11,805 nt of DNA from DASWRT01 sp036403035 (GCA_036403035.1 DASWRT010000503.1:1-11805); one strand, 5' to 3'. Shown: positions 1 through 6,838, counted from the first letter of the stretch. The notes: generated by a model not told the origin, from the letters alone. Numbers and translations are program-made.

Positions 1-985
1 GCCCGTGCTGCATCGAGCACGCGCTCTGGTAGGTGACGCGCCGCCCCGGCGGGATCGCCGCCGGCTTCAGCCCCAGCTCGGCCATCAGCTCGGTCACGTC
101 CTTCGTCAGGAGCGAGATCCGCTTCGCCTTCTCGGCATAGGCGGGGTCCTCGCGAAACATGAAGCCGTAATCCTTGACCGTCGTGCCGCAGCCGGACGCG
201 TTGATGACGACGGCGTCGAGGCCGCCGCCCTTGTCGATCTCGCGGGTCCAGGCGTCGATGTTGGCGCGGGCGAACGCCTTGCCGTCCTGCCCGAGATGGT
301 GCGTCAGCGCCCCGCAGCAGCCGGCGCCCTTGGCGACGACCACCTCGCAGCCGTGCCGTGTCAACAGCCGGACGGTCGCCTCGTTGATGTCCGGCGCCAG
401 CACCTGCTGCGCGCAGCCGGTCATCAGCGCCACCCGCTTCCGCGGCGGCCCGCCCTCGGCCGGGAAGACCTGCGGCTTGTCGACCGGCGACGGGCTTGGA
501 ATCGAGGACGGAGCGAGGCCGAGCATCGCGCCGAGCGATTTGGGGAGGAGGCGCGCGAACGGCCGACCGAACCGTGCCCCGACCAGCGCGAGGCGGAACA
601 GGCGCGGATGCGGCAGCACGGTGCCGAGCAGCCGCCGCAGCGCGCGCTCCTGGGCCGGGCGCTTGTAGTGCGTCTCGATGTAGTGCCGGCCGTGGTCGAC
701 GAGGTGCATGTAGTGCACGCCCGACGGGCAGGTCGTCATGCAGGAGAGGCAGGAGAGACAGCGATCGATGTGCGTGACCACTTCCTTCGGCGCGCCCTGG
801 TCGCGCTCCAGCATCTCCTTCATCAAGTAGATGCGGCCGCGCGGGCTGTCCAATTCGTCGCCGAGCAGCACGTAGGTCGGGCACGTCGCCGTGCAGAACC
901 CGCAATGGACGCAGTTGCGCAGGATCTTCTCGGATTCCTGGAAGTCGGGATCCGCGAGCTGGGCGAGGGTGAAGTCCGTCTTCAT
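1..985 (-). CDS. glcF: Glycolate oxidase iron-sulfur subunit GlcF (3' end beyond window)
   Basis: Ferredoxin-like electron-transfer subunit of the three-part GlcDEF oxidase, which converts glycolate to glyoxylate at the cytoplasmic membrane and passes electrons toward the respiratory chain. The frame is open from the ATG at 985 to the left edge, giving 328 codons of an expected 400-440. Two 4Fe-4S motifs are visible: CVHCGFCTATCP (Cys 25, 28, 31, 35) and CLSCLSCMTTCP (Cys 76, 79, 82, 86). A first cysteine-rich CCG domain follows (GCAQQV then GAGCCGALTHHLGQ), and the last residues, YQSACSMQHG, open the second CCG domain. It starts 20 bp after the glcE stop, so it is probably translated from the same message; its Shine-Dalgarno is poor, which fits coupling to glcE. 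The family assignment is firm. The exact hydroxy-acid substrate is not readable from this subunit. Confidence 0.96.
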   Translation of the reverse strand, partial: MKTDFTLAQLADPDFQESEKILRNCVHCGFCTATCPTYVLLGDELDSPRGRIYLMKEMLERDQGAPKEVVTHIDRCLSCLSCMTTCPSGVHYMHLVDHGRHYIETHYKRPAQERALRRLLGTVLPHPRLFRLALVGARFGRPFARLLPKSLGAMLGLAPSSIPSPSPVDKPQVFPAEGGPPRKRVALMTGCAQQVLAPDINEATVRLLTRHGCEVVVAKGAGCCGALTHHLGQDGKAFARANIDAWTREIDKGGGLDAVVINASGCGTTVKDYGFMFREDPAYAEKAKRISLLTKDVTELMAELGLKPAAIPPGRRVTYQSACSMQHG

Positions 986-1005
986 CGGAAATAGCTTCGA
1001 TCGTG

Positions 1006-2280
1006 TCAGACGCCGCGGTAGACGCGGCCGGGGTTGAAGATGCCGTGCGGGTCGAAACTCTCCTTCACGCGCTTGGTCAGCTCCGCGAGGGCCGGCGCTT
1101 GCGGTTCGAACACTGGCACGGCGGCGCGCACCGGGTCGGGAGCGCGCACCAGCGTGGCGTGCCCGCCGCCGTTCGCCGCGATCGCGGCACGGATCGACGC
1201 GGCGCCTGCGTCGCGGTCGCCGGCATCCGAAGGCGCCGCGACCCAGAGCAGCCCGCCGCCCCAGTCATAGAAGTGCTGCGCGTCGCCATCGAGCGCACGG
1301 GCGATTGCCGCTGCGACCGCCGATGCCATCGACGGCGTCACCGAGAGGCGCCAGATCGCCCGCCCCGCCGCAGCGGCAGCGCCGCCCGTCCCCCCGGCGA
1401 GCAGCGGGCCGACCTCCGCGATCTCCTGCCAGAAGCGGACGCTGTTCATGCTGTGCAGCTCCTCGGTCGCCGCTGCCCCTTGGCCGCCGAGCATCTCCCG
1501 CAGCGCACGGGTCCGGTACTCGACCGACGGGCCCGGTCCTTCGACGCGCAGTGCCGTCACCGACGTTCCGGCCTCGGCGACGTAGGAGACGCCCGACGCC
1601 GCCGCGAGGCCGGCCGGCAGGTGCGCCGCCGCCGAGACCTCGTGCGGCGCGTTGAGCGCGTCGGACAGCGCGCGGACCGCCGCCGCGTCGTCAAGCCCGA
1701 GCAGCAGCACGGTCCGCGTCTTCTCCGGCCGCGGCAGGACCTTCACCGTCACTTCCGTCATCGCGGCGAGCGTGCCGTAGCCGCCCGCCAGCAGCTTGCA
1801 GAGGTCGTAGCCGGTGACGTTCTTGACCACCTGACCGCCCGCCTTGAAGACCTCGCCGCGCCCGTTGATGCATCGGACGCCGAGGAAATGGTCGCGTGCC
1901 GCGCCGGCACGGATGCGCCGTGGACCGGAGAGGTTGCAGGACAGCACGCCGCCGAGCGTCGGCGACGTGCCCTGGCCGCCGCTCCCGAGCAGCGCCCGCC
2001 AATCGACCGGCTCGAAGGCGAGCATCTGCTTGCGCTCGGCGAGCGCCTTCTCGATGTCGGCGAGCGGCGTCGCGGCGCCCGCGGTCAGCACCAGCTCCGC
2101 GGGCTCGTACTCGCGGATCCCGGCGAAGGCCGAGAGGTCGAGCGTATGCTCGACCTGCAACGGCCGGCCGAGCGCCCGCTTCGACCCGCCGCCGACGATC
2201 TCCAGCGGCTGCTCCTCGGCCATCGCCCAGGTGACGAGGTCCGCCACCTGCCGGTCGTCCGTCGGTCTGTAGTTGGTCAT
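1006..2280 (-). CDS. glcE: Glycolate oxidase FAD-binding subunit GlcE
   Basis: Second flavoprotein-like subunit of the glycolate oxidase complex, needed with GlcD and GlcF for activity. The 424-residue product is a short PCMH-type FAD-binding protein. The glycine-rich loop LEIVGGGSKRALGRP lies near residues 26-40, GTSPTLGGVLSCNLSGPRR at 104-122, and the GlcE hallmark GGQVVKNVTGYDLCKLL at 148-164. The C-terminus ends FDPHGIFNPGRVY, the usual family ending. It is somewhat longer than the E. coli protein (about 350), the extra length being alanine-rich sequence in the middle. The ATG at 2280 has GAGAGG just upstream. It begins 27 bp after the glcD stop and ends 20 bp before glcF, so the three genes form one operon. 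Family identity is strong. Substrate (glycolate versus D-lactate or another 2-hydroxy acid) is inferred from the intact DEF set. Confidence 0.95.
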   Translation of the reverse strand: MTNYRPTDDRQVADLVTWAMAEEQPLEIVGGGSKRALGRPLQVEHTLDLSAFAGIREYEPAELVLTAGAATPLADIEKALAERKQMLAFEPVDWRALLGSGGQGTSPTLGGVLSCNLSGPRRIRAGAARDHFLGVRCINGRGEVFKAGGQVVKNVTGYDLCKLLAGGYGTLAAMTEVTVKVLPRPEKTRTVLLLGLDDAAAVRALSDALNAPHEVSAAAHLPAGLAAASGVSYVAEAGTSVTALRVEGPGPSVEYRTRALREMLGGQGAAATEELHSMNSVRFWQEIAEVGPLLAGGTGGAAAAAGRAIWRLSVTPSMASAVAAAIARALDGDAQHFYDWGGGLLWVAAPSDAGDRDAGAASIRAAIAANGGGHATLVRAPDPVRAAVPVFEPQAPALAELTKRVKESFDPHGIFNPGRVYRGV

Positions 2281-2307
2281 CGCCTCTCGCCCGCCGCTCG
2301 GCCGATA

Positions 2308-3795
2308 TCAGAAGCGCGGCAGGTCGGGATGACGGACCTGCCCGCGATGGATGTGGACCCGGCCCAGCTCGGCGCAGCGGTGGAGCTGCGGGAACATCTT
2401 GCCGGGGTTGAGCAATCCCTGCGGATCGAAGGCGCATTTGAGCCGCTGCTGCTGCGCGAGGTCGACCTCGTTGAACATCGCCGGCATCAGGTCGCGCTTC
2501 TCGACGCCGACGCCGTGCTCGCCGGTCAGCACGCCGCCGACCTTGACGCACAGCTTCAGGATCTCGGCGCCGAACTCCTCGGTCTTTTCCAGCTCGCCGG
2601 GAACGTTGGCATCATAGAGGATCAGCGGATGCAGGTTGCCGTCGCCGGCATGGAACACGTTCGCGACGCGCAGCCCGTAATGCTTCTCCAACTCGCGGAT
2701 GCGCGCCAGCACCTCCGGTAGCCGCTTGCGTGGGATCGTGCCGTCCATGCAGTAATAGTCCGGGCTGATCCGGCCGACCGCTGGGAACGCCGCCTTGCGC
2801 CCGGCCCAGAAGGCAAGCCGCTCCTCCTCGTTCTGACTTACGCGCTTCGAGACGACGCCATTCGCGTCGGCAAGGCGCTCCACTTCGCCGATGAGGTGAT
2901 CGATCTCCGGCTGGCAGCCGTCCAGCTCGACGATCAGCAGCGCCTCGACGTCGAGCGGATAGCCCGCGTTGACGAACGCCTCGGTAGCGTGGATCGCCGG
3001 GCGGTCCATCATCTCCATGCCACCGGGAATGATGCCGGCGGCGATGATGTCGGCGACGCAGTTCCCGGCCGCCTCGTTGCTGGGGAACCCCAGCAGCAGG
3101 GCCCGCGCGCCCGGCGGCTGCGTCAGGATACGCACCGTGACCTCGGTGACGACGCCGAGCAGACCCTCGGAGCCGGTCATCACGCCGAGCAGGTCGTAGC
3201 CGGCGCCGTCATACTGCTTGCCGCCGAGCCGCACGATCTCGCCGTTCATCAGCACCATCTCGATGCCGAGCACGTTGTTGGTGGTCAGCCCGTACTTGAG
3301 GCAGTGCACGCCGCCCGAGTTCTCGGCGATGTTGCCGCCGATCGTGCAGGCGATCTGGCTCGACGGGTCGGGCGCGTAATAGAAGCCGGCGTCCTGCACC
3401 GCATGCGAGATGCCGAGGTTGGTGACGCCGGGCTGCACGACGACGCAGCGGTTGTCGTAATCGATGTCGAGGATGCGGTTGAACTTGCCGAGGCCGAGCA
3501 GCACGCCGTCCTCAAGCGGCAGCGCGCCGCCCGACAGCGACGTGCCGGCGCCGCGCGGCACGACCTTGATCCCTTTCTCGCGGCAGTAGCGCAGGATACG
3601 GCTGACCTGTTCGGTGGTGTTCGGCAGGACGACGACCATCGGGACCTGCCGGTAGGCGGTGAGCCCGTCGCTCTCGTAGGCGCGCCGCGCATTCTCGTCG
3701 ACGATCACGCCCTCGCCCGGCACGATGCCGCGGAGCCCCGCGACGATCTCGTCACGCCGCGCCAAGACGCCGGCATCCGGCGGCTGCATCTTCAT
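2308..3795 (-). CDS. glcD: Glycolate oxidase catalytic flavoprotein subunit GlcD
   Basis: FAD-linked catalytic subunit that oxidises glycolate (or a related 2-hydroxy acid) at the membrane. At 495 residues it matches the family length (about 499 in E. coli). The PCMH FAD-binding domain occupies roughly residues 50-230, with PRGAGTSLSGGALP at 80-93, APDPSSQIACTIGGNIAENSGG at 141-162 (split here only as one motif region) and the TGSEGLLGVVTEVTV stretch at 207-221. The FAD-oxidase C-terminal domain has FHAGDGNLHPL at 381-391 and TGEHGVGVEKR at 424-434, and ends with the LLNPGKMFP signature. The start at 3795 is preferred over Met3 because GGGAGGAGG lies about 6-7 bp upstream. It is first in the glcDEF operon. 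The upstream 122 bp carry a strong inverted repeat, so transcription probably starts there as well as possibly reading through from iclR. Confidence 0.96.
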   Translation of the reverse strand: MKMQPPDAGVLARRDEIVAGLRGIVPGEGVIVDENARRAYESDGLTAYRQVPMVVVLPNTTEQVSRILRYCREKGIKVVPRGAGTSLSGGALPLEDGVLLGLGKFNRILDIDYDNRCVVVQPGVTNLGISHAVQDAGFYYAPDPSSQIACTIGGNIAENSGGVHCLKYGLTTNNVLGIEMVLMNGEIVRLGGKQYDGAGYDLLGVMTGSEGLLGVVTEVTVRILTQPPGARALLLGFPSNEAAGNCVADIIAAGIIPGGMEMMDRPAIHATEAFVNAGYPLDVEALLIVELDGCQPEIDHLIGEVERLADANGVVSKRVSQNEEERLAFWAGRKAAFPAVGRISPDYYCMDGTIPRKRLPEVLARIRELEKHYGLRVANVFHAGDGNLHPLILYDANVPGELEKTEEFGAEILKLCVKVGGVLTGEHGVGVEKRDLMPAMFNEVDLAQQQRLKCAFDPQGLLNPGKMFPQLHRCAELGRVHIHRGQVRHPDLPRF

Positions 3796-3825
3796 CGCGC
3801 CCTCCTCCCGTCATTTCCGGTCGCG

Positions 3826-3849
3826 CTTGGTCAGGCTGGTCTGACCAAG
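3826..3849. promoter_or_regulatory. Perfect 9+9 bp inverted repeat, candidate operator of glcDEF
   Basis: CTTGGTCAG at 3826-3834 and CTGACCAAG at 3841-3849 are exact reverse complements separated by 6 bp. The site lies 31 bp upstream of the glcD ATG, in the only sizeable gap of the iclR-glcDEF block. Nested within it, 3837-3847 reads TGGT-CTG-ACCA, which fits the TGGT-N3-ACCA core bound by FadR-subfamily GntR regulators (FadR, PdhR; GlcC of E. coli is of the same subfamily). No T-run follows on the minus strand, so a terminator for iclR is unlikely. Which protein binds is unknown: the adjacent IclR regulator or a GntR protein encoded elsewhere. Confidence 0.6.
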
Positions 3850-3862
3850 ACTGCCGAACTCC

Positions 3863-3868
3863 AGTATA
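3863..3868 (-). promoter_or_regulatory. Possible -10 element for glcDEF
   Basis: On the minus strand this reads TATACT (5 of 6 to TATAAT), in a locally AT-rich patch (TATATA) that stands out in this GC-rich region. No convincing -35 hexamer sits at 16-18 bp, so a promoter here would need an activator or be weak. If used, transcription would start near 3856, placing the inverted repeat at 3826-3849 just downstream of the start, a typical repressor position. Confidence 0.35.
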
Positions 3869-3917
3869 TAGGAGACCCGATGCGGAAGGGGAGATCAAGG
3901 GCGGAGGACGGCGTACG

Positions 3918-4715
3918 CTAGCCGGCCGCTTTCCGAGGCCGACCGGGTTGCGGCCGCTTCGGCGTCGACGCCGGCAGCTTGACGCTGAGCATGCCGCTTA
4001 TGTCAGCGGCCGCGGCGAGTGCGGCATCCTTCACCGTCGTTTCCAGAAGCGGTTCGATGTCGTCGCGCAGCCCCGAGACGCCTAACGCGCCGACCAGCTC
4101 CCCGCCGAAACCGAAGACCGGAACGGCGACTCCGGCGCCCAGCGAGTCCCTGTCGCCGATCCCGATGAAATACCCCTTCTCACGGACGTCGTCGTAAATC
4201 TCCCCGGGTTCGCCGTTGAAGGCGAGCAGAACGCGTGCCGGCGTGCCGCGATCCAGGGGCAAGTGCGTCCCTTCGTGGACATTTGGAACCCATCCGGTAT
4301 TGGCGTTGTGGCGATACAGGCAGATGCGCTTGTCGCCTTCGCGGATATAGAAGACGGCGGTGTGCCCGGTTTGCTGTACCAGACGCGCCATCACCGGACG
4401 AACGATCTGCGCCAGATCGAACGATGCCTCGTAGACCTTGCCGAGGTGGAGGAGCATCGGACCGAGCCGGTAAAGGCCGTCGCTGGTGCGGACGAGGAAG
4501 CCGAGGTGGATCAGCGAGCCGGTCATCCGATACGCCGAGCTGCTGGAGAATCCGGTCCGCTCGGCGATCTGCCGCAGCGTGAGCCGGGGTTGCGCGACCG
4601 AGAACGCGGTGAGCAGCGACAAAGCGTTCTCGACGGCCGCGGTGCGGTAATTCAGCTCCGGGGTGGCACGTCTGTTCTCGTTCGGCTTGCCGTACGTATC
4701 CTGGTCGTCGCGCAT
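3918..4715 (-). CDS. IclR-family transcriptional regulator
   Basis: A 265-residue DNA-binding regulator. The winged helix-turn-helix covers about residues 25-85, with LTLRQIAERTGFSSSSAYRM as the recognition region followed by the wing GLYRLGPMLLHLG. The IclR ligand-binding domain covers about 95-245, including a GHTAVFYIREGDKRIC segment, HLPLDRGTPARVLLAF near 151-166 and the GAGVAVPVFGFGGELVGALGVSG core at 193-215. The C-terminal tail KRPQPGRPRK resembles an AT-hook (GRP core in a basic, proline-rich stretch), which is not part of the usual IclR fold. The gene lies between the substrate-binding gene (130 bp gap) and glcD (122 bp gap), all co-directional. It therefore probably controls one or both, with a small hydroxy-acid or its metabolite as likely effector; that is inference. 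The Shine-Dalgarno before the ATG at 4715 is weak. Confidence 0.93.
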   Translation of the reverse strand: MRDDQDTYGKPNENRRATPELNYRTAAVENALSLLTAFSVAQPRLTLRQIAERTGFSSSSAYRMTGSLIHLGFLVRTSDGLYRLGPMLLHLGKVYEASFDLAQIVRPVMARLVQQTGHTAVFYIREGDKRICLYRHNANTGWVPNVHEGTHLPLDRGTPARVLLAFNGEPGEIYDDVREKGYFIGIGDRDSLGAGVAVPVFGFGGELVGALGVSGLRDDIEPLLETTVKDAALAAAADISGMLSVKLPASTPKRPQPGRPRKAAG

Positions 4716-4758
4716 GAGAGTCCGTCATGTCGTACGCTGGCGAAAAAGCGTTCAAGAT

Positions 4759-4774
4759 CGGCGGGTGCCCGCCG
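4759..4774. repeat. Short perfect hairpin between substrate-binding gene and iclR
   Basis: CGGCGGG at 4759-4765 pairs with CCCGCCG at 4768-4774, leaving a tight loop. It lies in the 130-bp gap 4716-4845. A second self-complementary block, GCGGCGCGCCGC, is at 4793-4804. On the minus strand (direction of both flanking genes) the first hairpin is followed by ATCTTGAACGCTTTTTCG, so a T5 tract exists but is 11 bp away, too far for a classical intrinsic terminator. It may slow or end transcription from the upstream gene. A poor sigma-70-like pair (TTGAAC, TACGAC, 15 bp apart) nearby could serve iclR. Nothing coding is seen in the gap. Confidence 0.35.
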
Positions 4775-4845
4775 GCCGTCGAGAAAACCGCGGCGGCGCG
4801 CCGCAAGCCGGCTTCCGCGCCGACATAGGTCTGCCGGAACAGCCG

Positions 4846-5886
4846 TCAACGGCCTGCTCCGGAATCGGCCGCGGCGGGCGGCACCGCATCGACGAAGCGG
4901 TTTGTGTACGTGTCCGCCATGCGGATCGGTGTCGCCCTGAATGCCTCTTCGAACGTCGCGATCAGTTGCACGGGGCGCGCGAGATCGGCCGGATCGAACC
5001 GCCCGACGGCGGGGAAGATATCCTTCGTCGCCTCGAGCGTCGCGACGAAGACGTCGCGCCCACCGAGACGGTATTCCACGGGCGTCGCGTCGGCAATGTC
5101 GACCGCCGTGTGATCGTGAATGAAGGCAAGCGCCTTCGCAAAGGCGTTGACGAGCCGCTGCGTCGTTACCGGGTTCTGCTCGATGAAGCCGGCGGTGGTG
5201 TAAAGGCAGGTGAACGGATAGTCGCCGCCGAGGATGGCGCGGGTCTGCTCGATGCTCCGTATGTCGAGGATCACCTTGGCGAGGCCGCTGCGCTGCATGA
5301 CCGTTATCGCCGGGTCCTGATGCACGACGGCGTCCATCGACCCGGTCTCCATGGCGGCGATCGCATTCTTGCCCGACCCGATCGGCACGATGCGGACATC
5401 GTCCGGCGCGAGGCCGGCATCCGCCCTCACCTTGCGGAAGATGTAGTCGAGCGCGGTCCCGGAAGACGTGATGCCGACCGTCGCACCTTTGAGATCGCGG
5501 ACCGTGCGTATCCTCTCCGCGAGATCCTTGCGGACGGCGACGGCGATACCGGGCGCATTGTTGAGCAGGATGACGCAACGGACGTCCTTTCCCCGCGCCT
5601 GCATGCGAGCGGTGTAGTCATAGGCGCCGACCACGGCGTCCGACGAACCGCCGATCAGCGATTCGAGAGCCTTGGTCCCGCTTGCCTGAAAATTCTGCAC
5701 ATCGACATCCAGCCCCTGTTCCCGAAACCACCCGTTCGCATGCGCAAGCGGCAGCGGTAGAAAGCCGATGATGAATGAGCCGATCGATACACTGACGTGG
5801 GACCGTTCGATCGTCTCCGCGCTTCCCGCCGACGACGCCGCGAAGGATGCAATCGCCGCCAGCCAGACCAACAGCCACCGCACCAT
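4846..5886 (-). CDS. ABC transporter periplasmic substrate-binding protein (NMT1/SsuA/TauA-like)
   Basis: Predicted secreted solute receptor of 346 residues. From the ATG at 5886 the product begins MVRWLLVWLAAIASFAASS, a classical Sec signal peptide with likely cleavage after GSA (about residue 23). This start is preferred over an in-frame ATG at 5913 because it puts the signal peptide at the N-terminus and has AAGGGA about 9 bp upstream. The mature part looks like the nitrate/sulfonate/taurine/thiamine-precursor receptor fold: GFLPLPLAHANGWFREQGLDV near residues 41-61, an ASGTKALESLIGGSSDAVVG segment that follows, then AVRKDL, VRDLKGATVGITSSGTALDY and AAMETGSMDAVVHQDPA. No permease or ATPase gene is visible on either side, so the partner transporter must lie elsewhere. 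Its position before iclR-glcDEF suggests a ligand linked to hydroxy-acid metabolism, but the ligand cannot be read from sequence. Confidence 0.88.
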   Translation of the reverse strand: MVRWLLVWLAAIASFAASSAGSAETIERSHVSVSIGSFIIGFLPLPLAHANGWFREQGLDVDVQNFQASGTKALESLIGGSSDAVVGAYDYTARMQARGKDVRCVILLNNAPGIAVAVRKDLAERIRTVRDLKGATVGITSSGTALDYIFRKVRADAGLAPDDVRIVPIGSGKNAIAAMETGSMDAVVHQDPAITVMQRSGLAKVILDIRSIEQTRAILGGDYPFTCLYTTAGFIEQNPVTTQRLVNAFAKALAFIHDHTAVDIADATPVEYRLGGRDVFVATLEATKDIFPAVGRFDPADLARPVQLIATFEEAFRATPIRMADTYTNRFVDAVPPAAADSGAGR

Positions 5887-5968
5887 TTCCTCGATCCCTT
5901 GAACTGCCGCCATCGGGCGTCGTTCTTGCCGCGCGCTGCGTCAGCATAAACGGAAAAACGCCGGACCG

Positions 5969-5983
5969 ATAACCCGGGGTTAT
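5969..5983. promoter_or_regulatory. Perfect 7-1-7 palindrome, candidate operator upstream of the substrate-binding gene
   Basis: ATAACCC, one G, then GGGTTAT: exact two-fold symmetry, 83 bp upstream of the ATG at 5886. A TATGCT hexamer on the minus strand (plus 5943-5948) could be the -10 element, in which case the palindrome covers the -35 region. The length suits an IclR- or TetR-size dimer, but no binding protein can be assigned. It does not resemble the inverted repeat before glcD. Confidence 0.45.
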
Positions 5984-5999
5984 GGAACCGCCCACGAGC

Positions 6000-6140
6000 T
6001 TAACTCCGGAACGGGGTGCCGGGCATTCCGCGAATTCCCTCGTCCCCGCCCGCCCGCCCGCGGGGAGATGATTGCGTGCCCGCCAGGCGCCGCGCACCGG
6101 CGAGGTGGCCGGCAATTTCATGACCGAACTCGTCGCGCAT
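6000..6140 (-). CDS. Possible small protein of 46 residues, unknown function
   Basis: The ATG at 6140 is preceded at 8 bp by AGGAGGG (plus 6149-6155), as good a Shine-Dalgarno sequence as any in the window. The product begins MRDEFGHEIAGHLAGARRLAG and is otherwise glycine- and arginine-rich with no signal peptide, membrane segment or motif I know. An in-frame GTG at 6143 sits 5 bp from the same site. Against it: the second half is low-complexity and could be chance open frame in GC-rich DNA, or the remnant of a longer gene. It is divergent from the 157-residue gene at 6365 and could share the AT-rich promoter region between them; a weak minus-strand pair TTGGAA (6248-6253) and TACCAT (6225-6230) with 17 bp spacing points toward it. 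I would treat it as a candidate only. Confidence 0.3.
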   Translation of the reverse strand: MRDEFGHEIAGHLAGARRLAGTQSSPRGRAGGDEGIRGMPGTPFRS

Positions 6141-6227
6141 CACGGCCACCCTCCTCTTCCCGGCTCTTCCGGCGGTACTGAGTTGGAACGGCCGAGCCAC
6201 CCCGCCGCTGTCTTCCGTCAGCCGATG

Positions 6228-6364
6228 GTAACCCTATGATTTTTTCCTTCCAAGAAATTGTGATTTCTCAGTTGAAAAATCCACTCTAGACTTAGCAGGT
6301 AGTTCAGGGCTAAACTGCATCATTGGTTCGTTCTTGCTAGTCATTCAACCAAGGCAGTAGTCGA
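6228..6364. promoter_or_regulatory. AT-rich intergenic island with promoter-like elements
   Basis: This stretch is markedly richer in A and T than anything around it and sits upstream of the plus-strand gene at 6365. It contains AGAAAT-N4-ATTTCT (6253-6268, 6 bp inverted repeat). A weak plus-strand pair TAGACT (6287-6292) and TAAACT (6311-6316) is spaced 18 bp, each 4 of 6 to consensus. TTGGTT (6323-6328) faces AACCAA (6347-6352); the second arm overlaps the AAGG that would serve as ribosome-binding site for the gene at 6365, so an RNA stem could affect its translation. The promoter calls are tentative. Confidence 0.45.
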
Positions 6365-6838
6365 ATGACGCGCATGGCGGAGTTGAGTTCCGTGGTCGCA
6401 ACGCGCATCGCCTCGGATAAGGAACACACCGGTTCATCGATATCGGCCGCCACCGTCTACTGCCTGCCGCAGCAGGCTGTCGTCGGCGCGGACGAGACCG
6501 ACCGGACTGTCGCGCGCTATCTCTTGTGCCGTCTCGGCGACGAGGCGGCGGGATACGCAGAGAGGACTGCCCGCCGGCTGGCCGCGGCAGGACGGCGGGA
6601 CGAGTCCGCGGCGTGGTCCGCGATCGCCGATGCGATTGCCGACGCGCAATGCCGGCCGGGAGCGGACGAATTGCGCTTGAAAGCGGCCCGGTGCCGGCGC
6701 CTCGCCAATGGGATCGCGAATGCGACCGACCCGACACGGGAGCGACTGCTCGACCTCGCCGCCGAGTTCGACAGGAAAGCCGTCGCCGCACTCGTGACAG
6801 AGGCCGCGATGGCAGGAGCGCCGCCGCTGCCGCGGTGA
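6365..6838 (+). CDS. Uncharacterised 157-residue helical protein
   Basis: No family I can name. The product is cytoplasmic-looking, without signal peptide or membrane segments, and has two parts beyond a variable N-terminus. Residues about 46-93 (TVARYLLCRLGDEAAGYAER through ARRLAAAGRRDESAAWSAIADAI) look like a short all-helical module I recall from many small rhizobial hypothetical proteins, where a residue pattern RL-GDEA...A..L...G....A.W..I..AI recurs. Residues about 102-145 (ELRLKAARCRRLANGIANAT, then RERLLDLAAEFDRKA) look like a second common short helical module (Y/C-R-LA....D...R..LL.LA.E.....A). This resemblance is from memory and untested. The ATG at 6365 has AAGGCAG about 10 bp upstream; an ATG at 6374 is also possible. 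It stands alone: promoter island on its left, non-coding DNA on its right, and it is convergent with rpmJ. Confidence 0.7.
   Translation: MTRMAELSSVVATRIASDKEHTGSSISAATVYCLPQQAVVGADETDRTVARYLLCRLGDEAAGYAERTARRLAAAGRRDESAAWSAIADAIADAQCRPGADELRLKAARCRRLANGIANATDPTRERLLDLAAEFDRKAVAALVTEAAMAGAPPLPR

Noticed and set aside
1003..2721. Long plus-strand open frame opposite glcE and part of glcD
   Set aside because: Arginine- and leucine-rich translation with no domain; it mirrors the codon bias of the real genes on the other strand, which are certain from their motifs.
3826..3849. Reading the glc inverted repeat as an intrinsic terminator of iclR
   Set aside because: No T-run follows the stem on the minus strand, and the nested TGGT-N3-ACCA core and position favour an operator.
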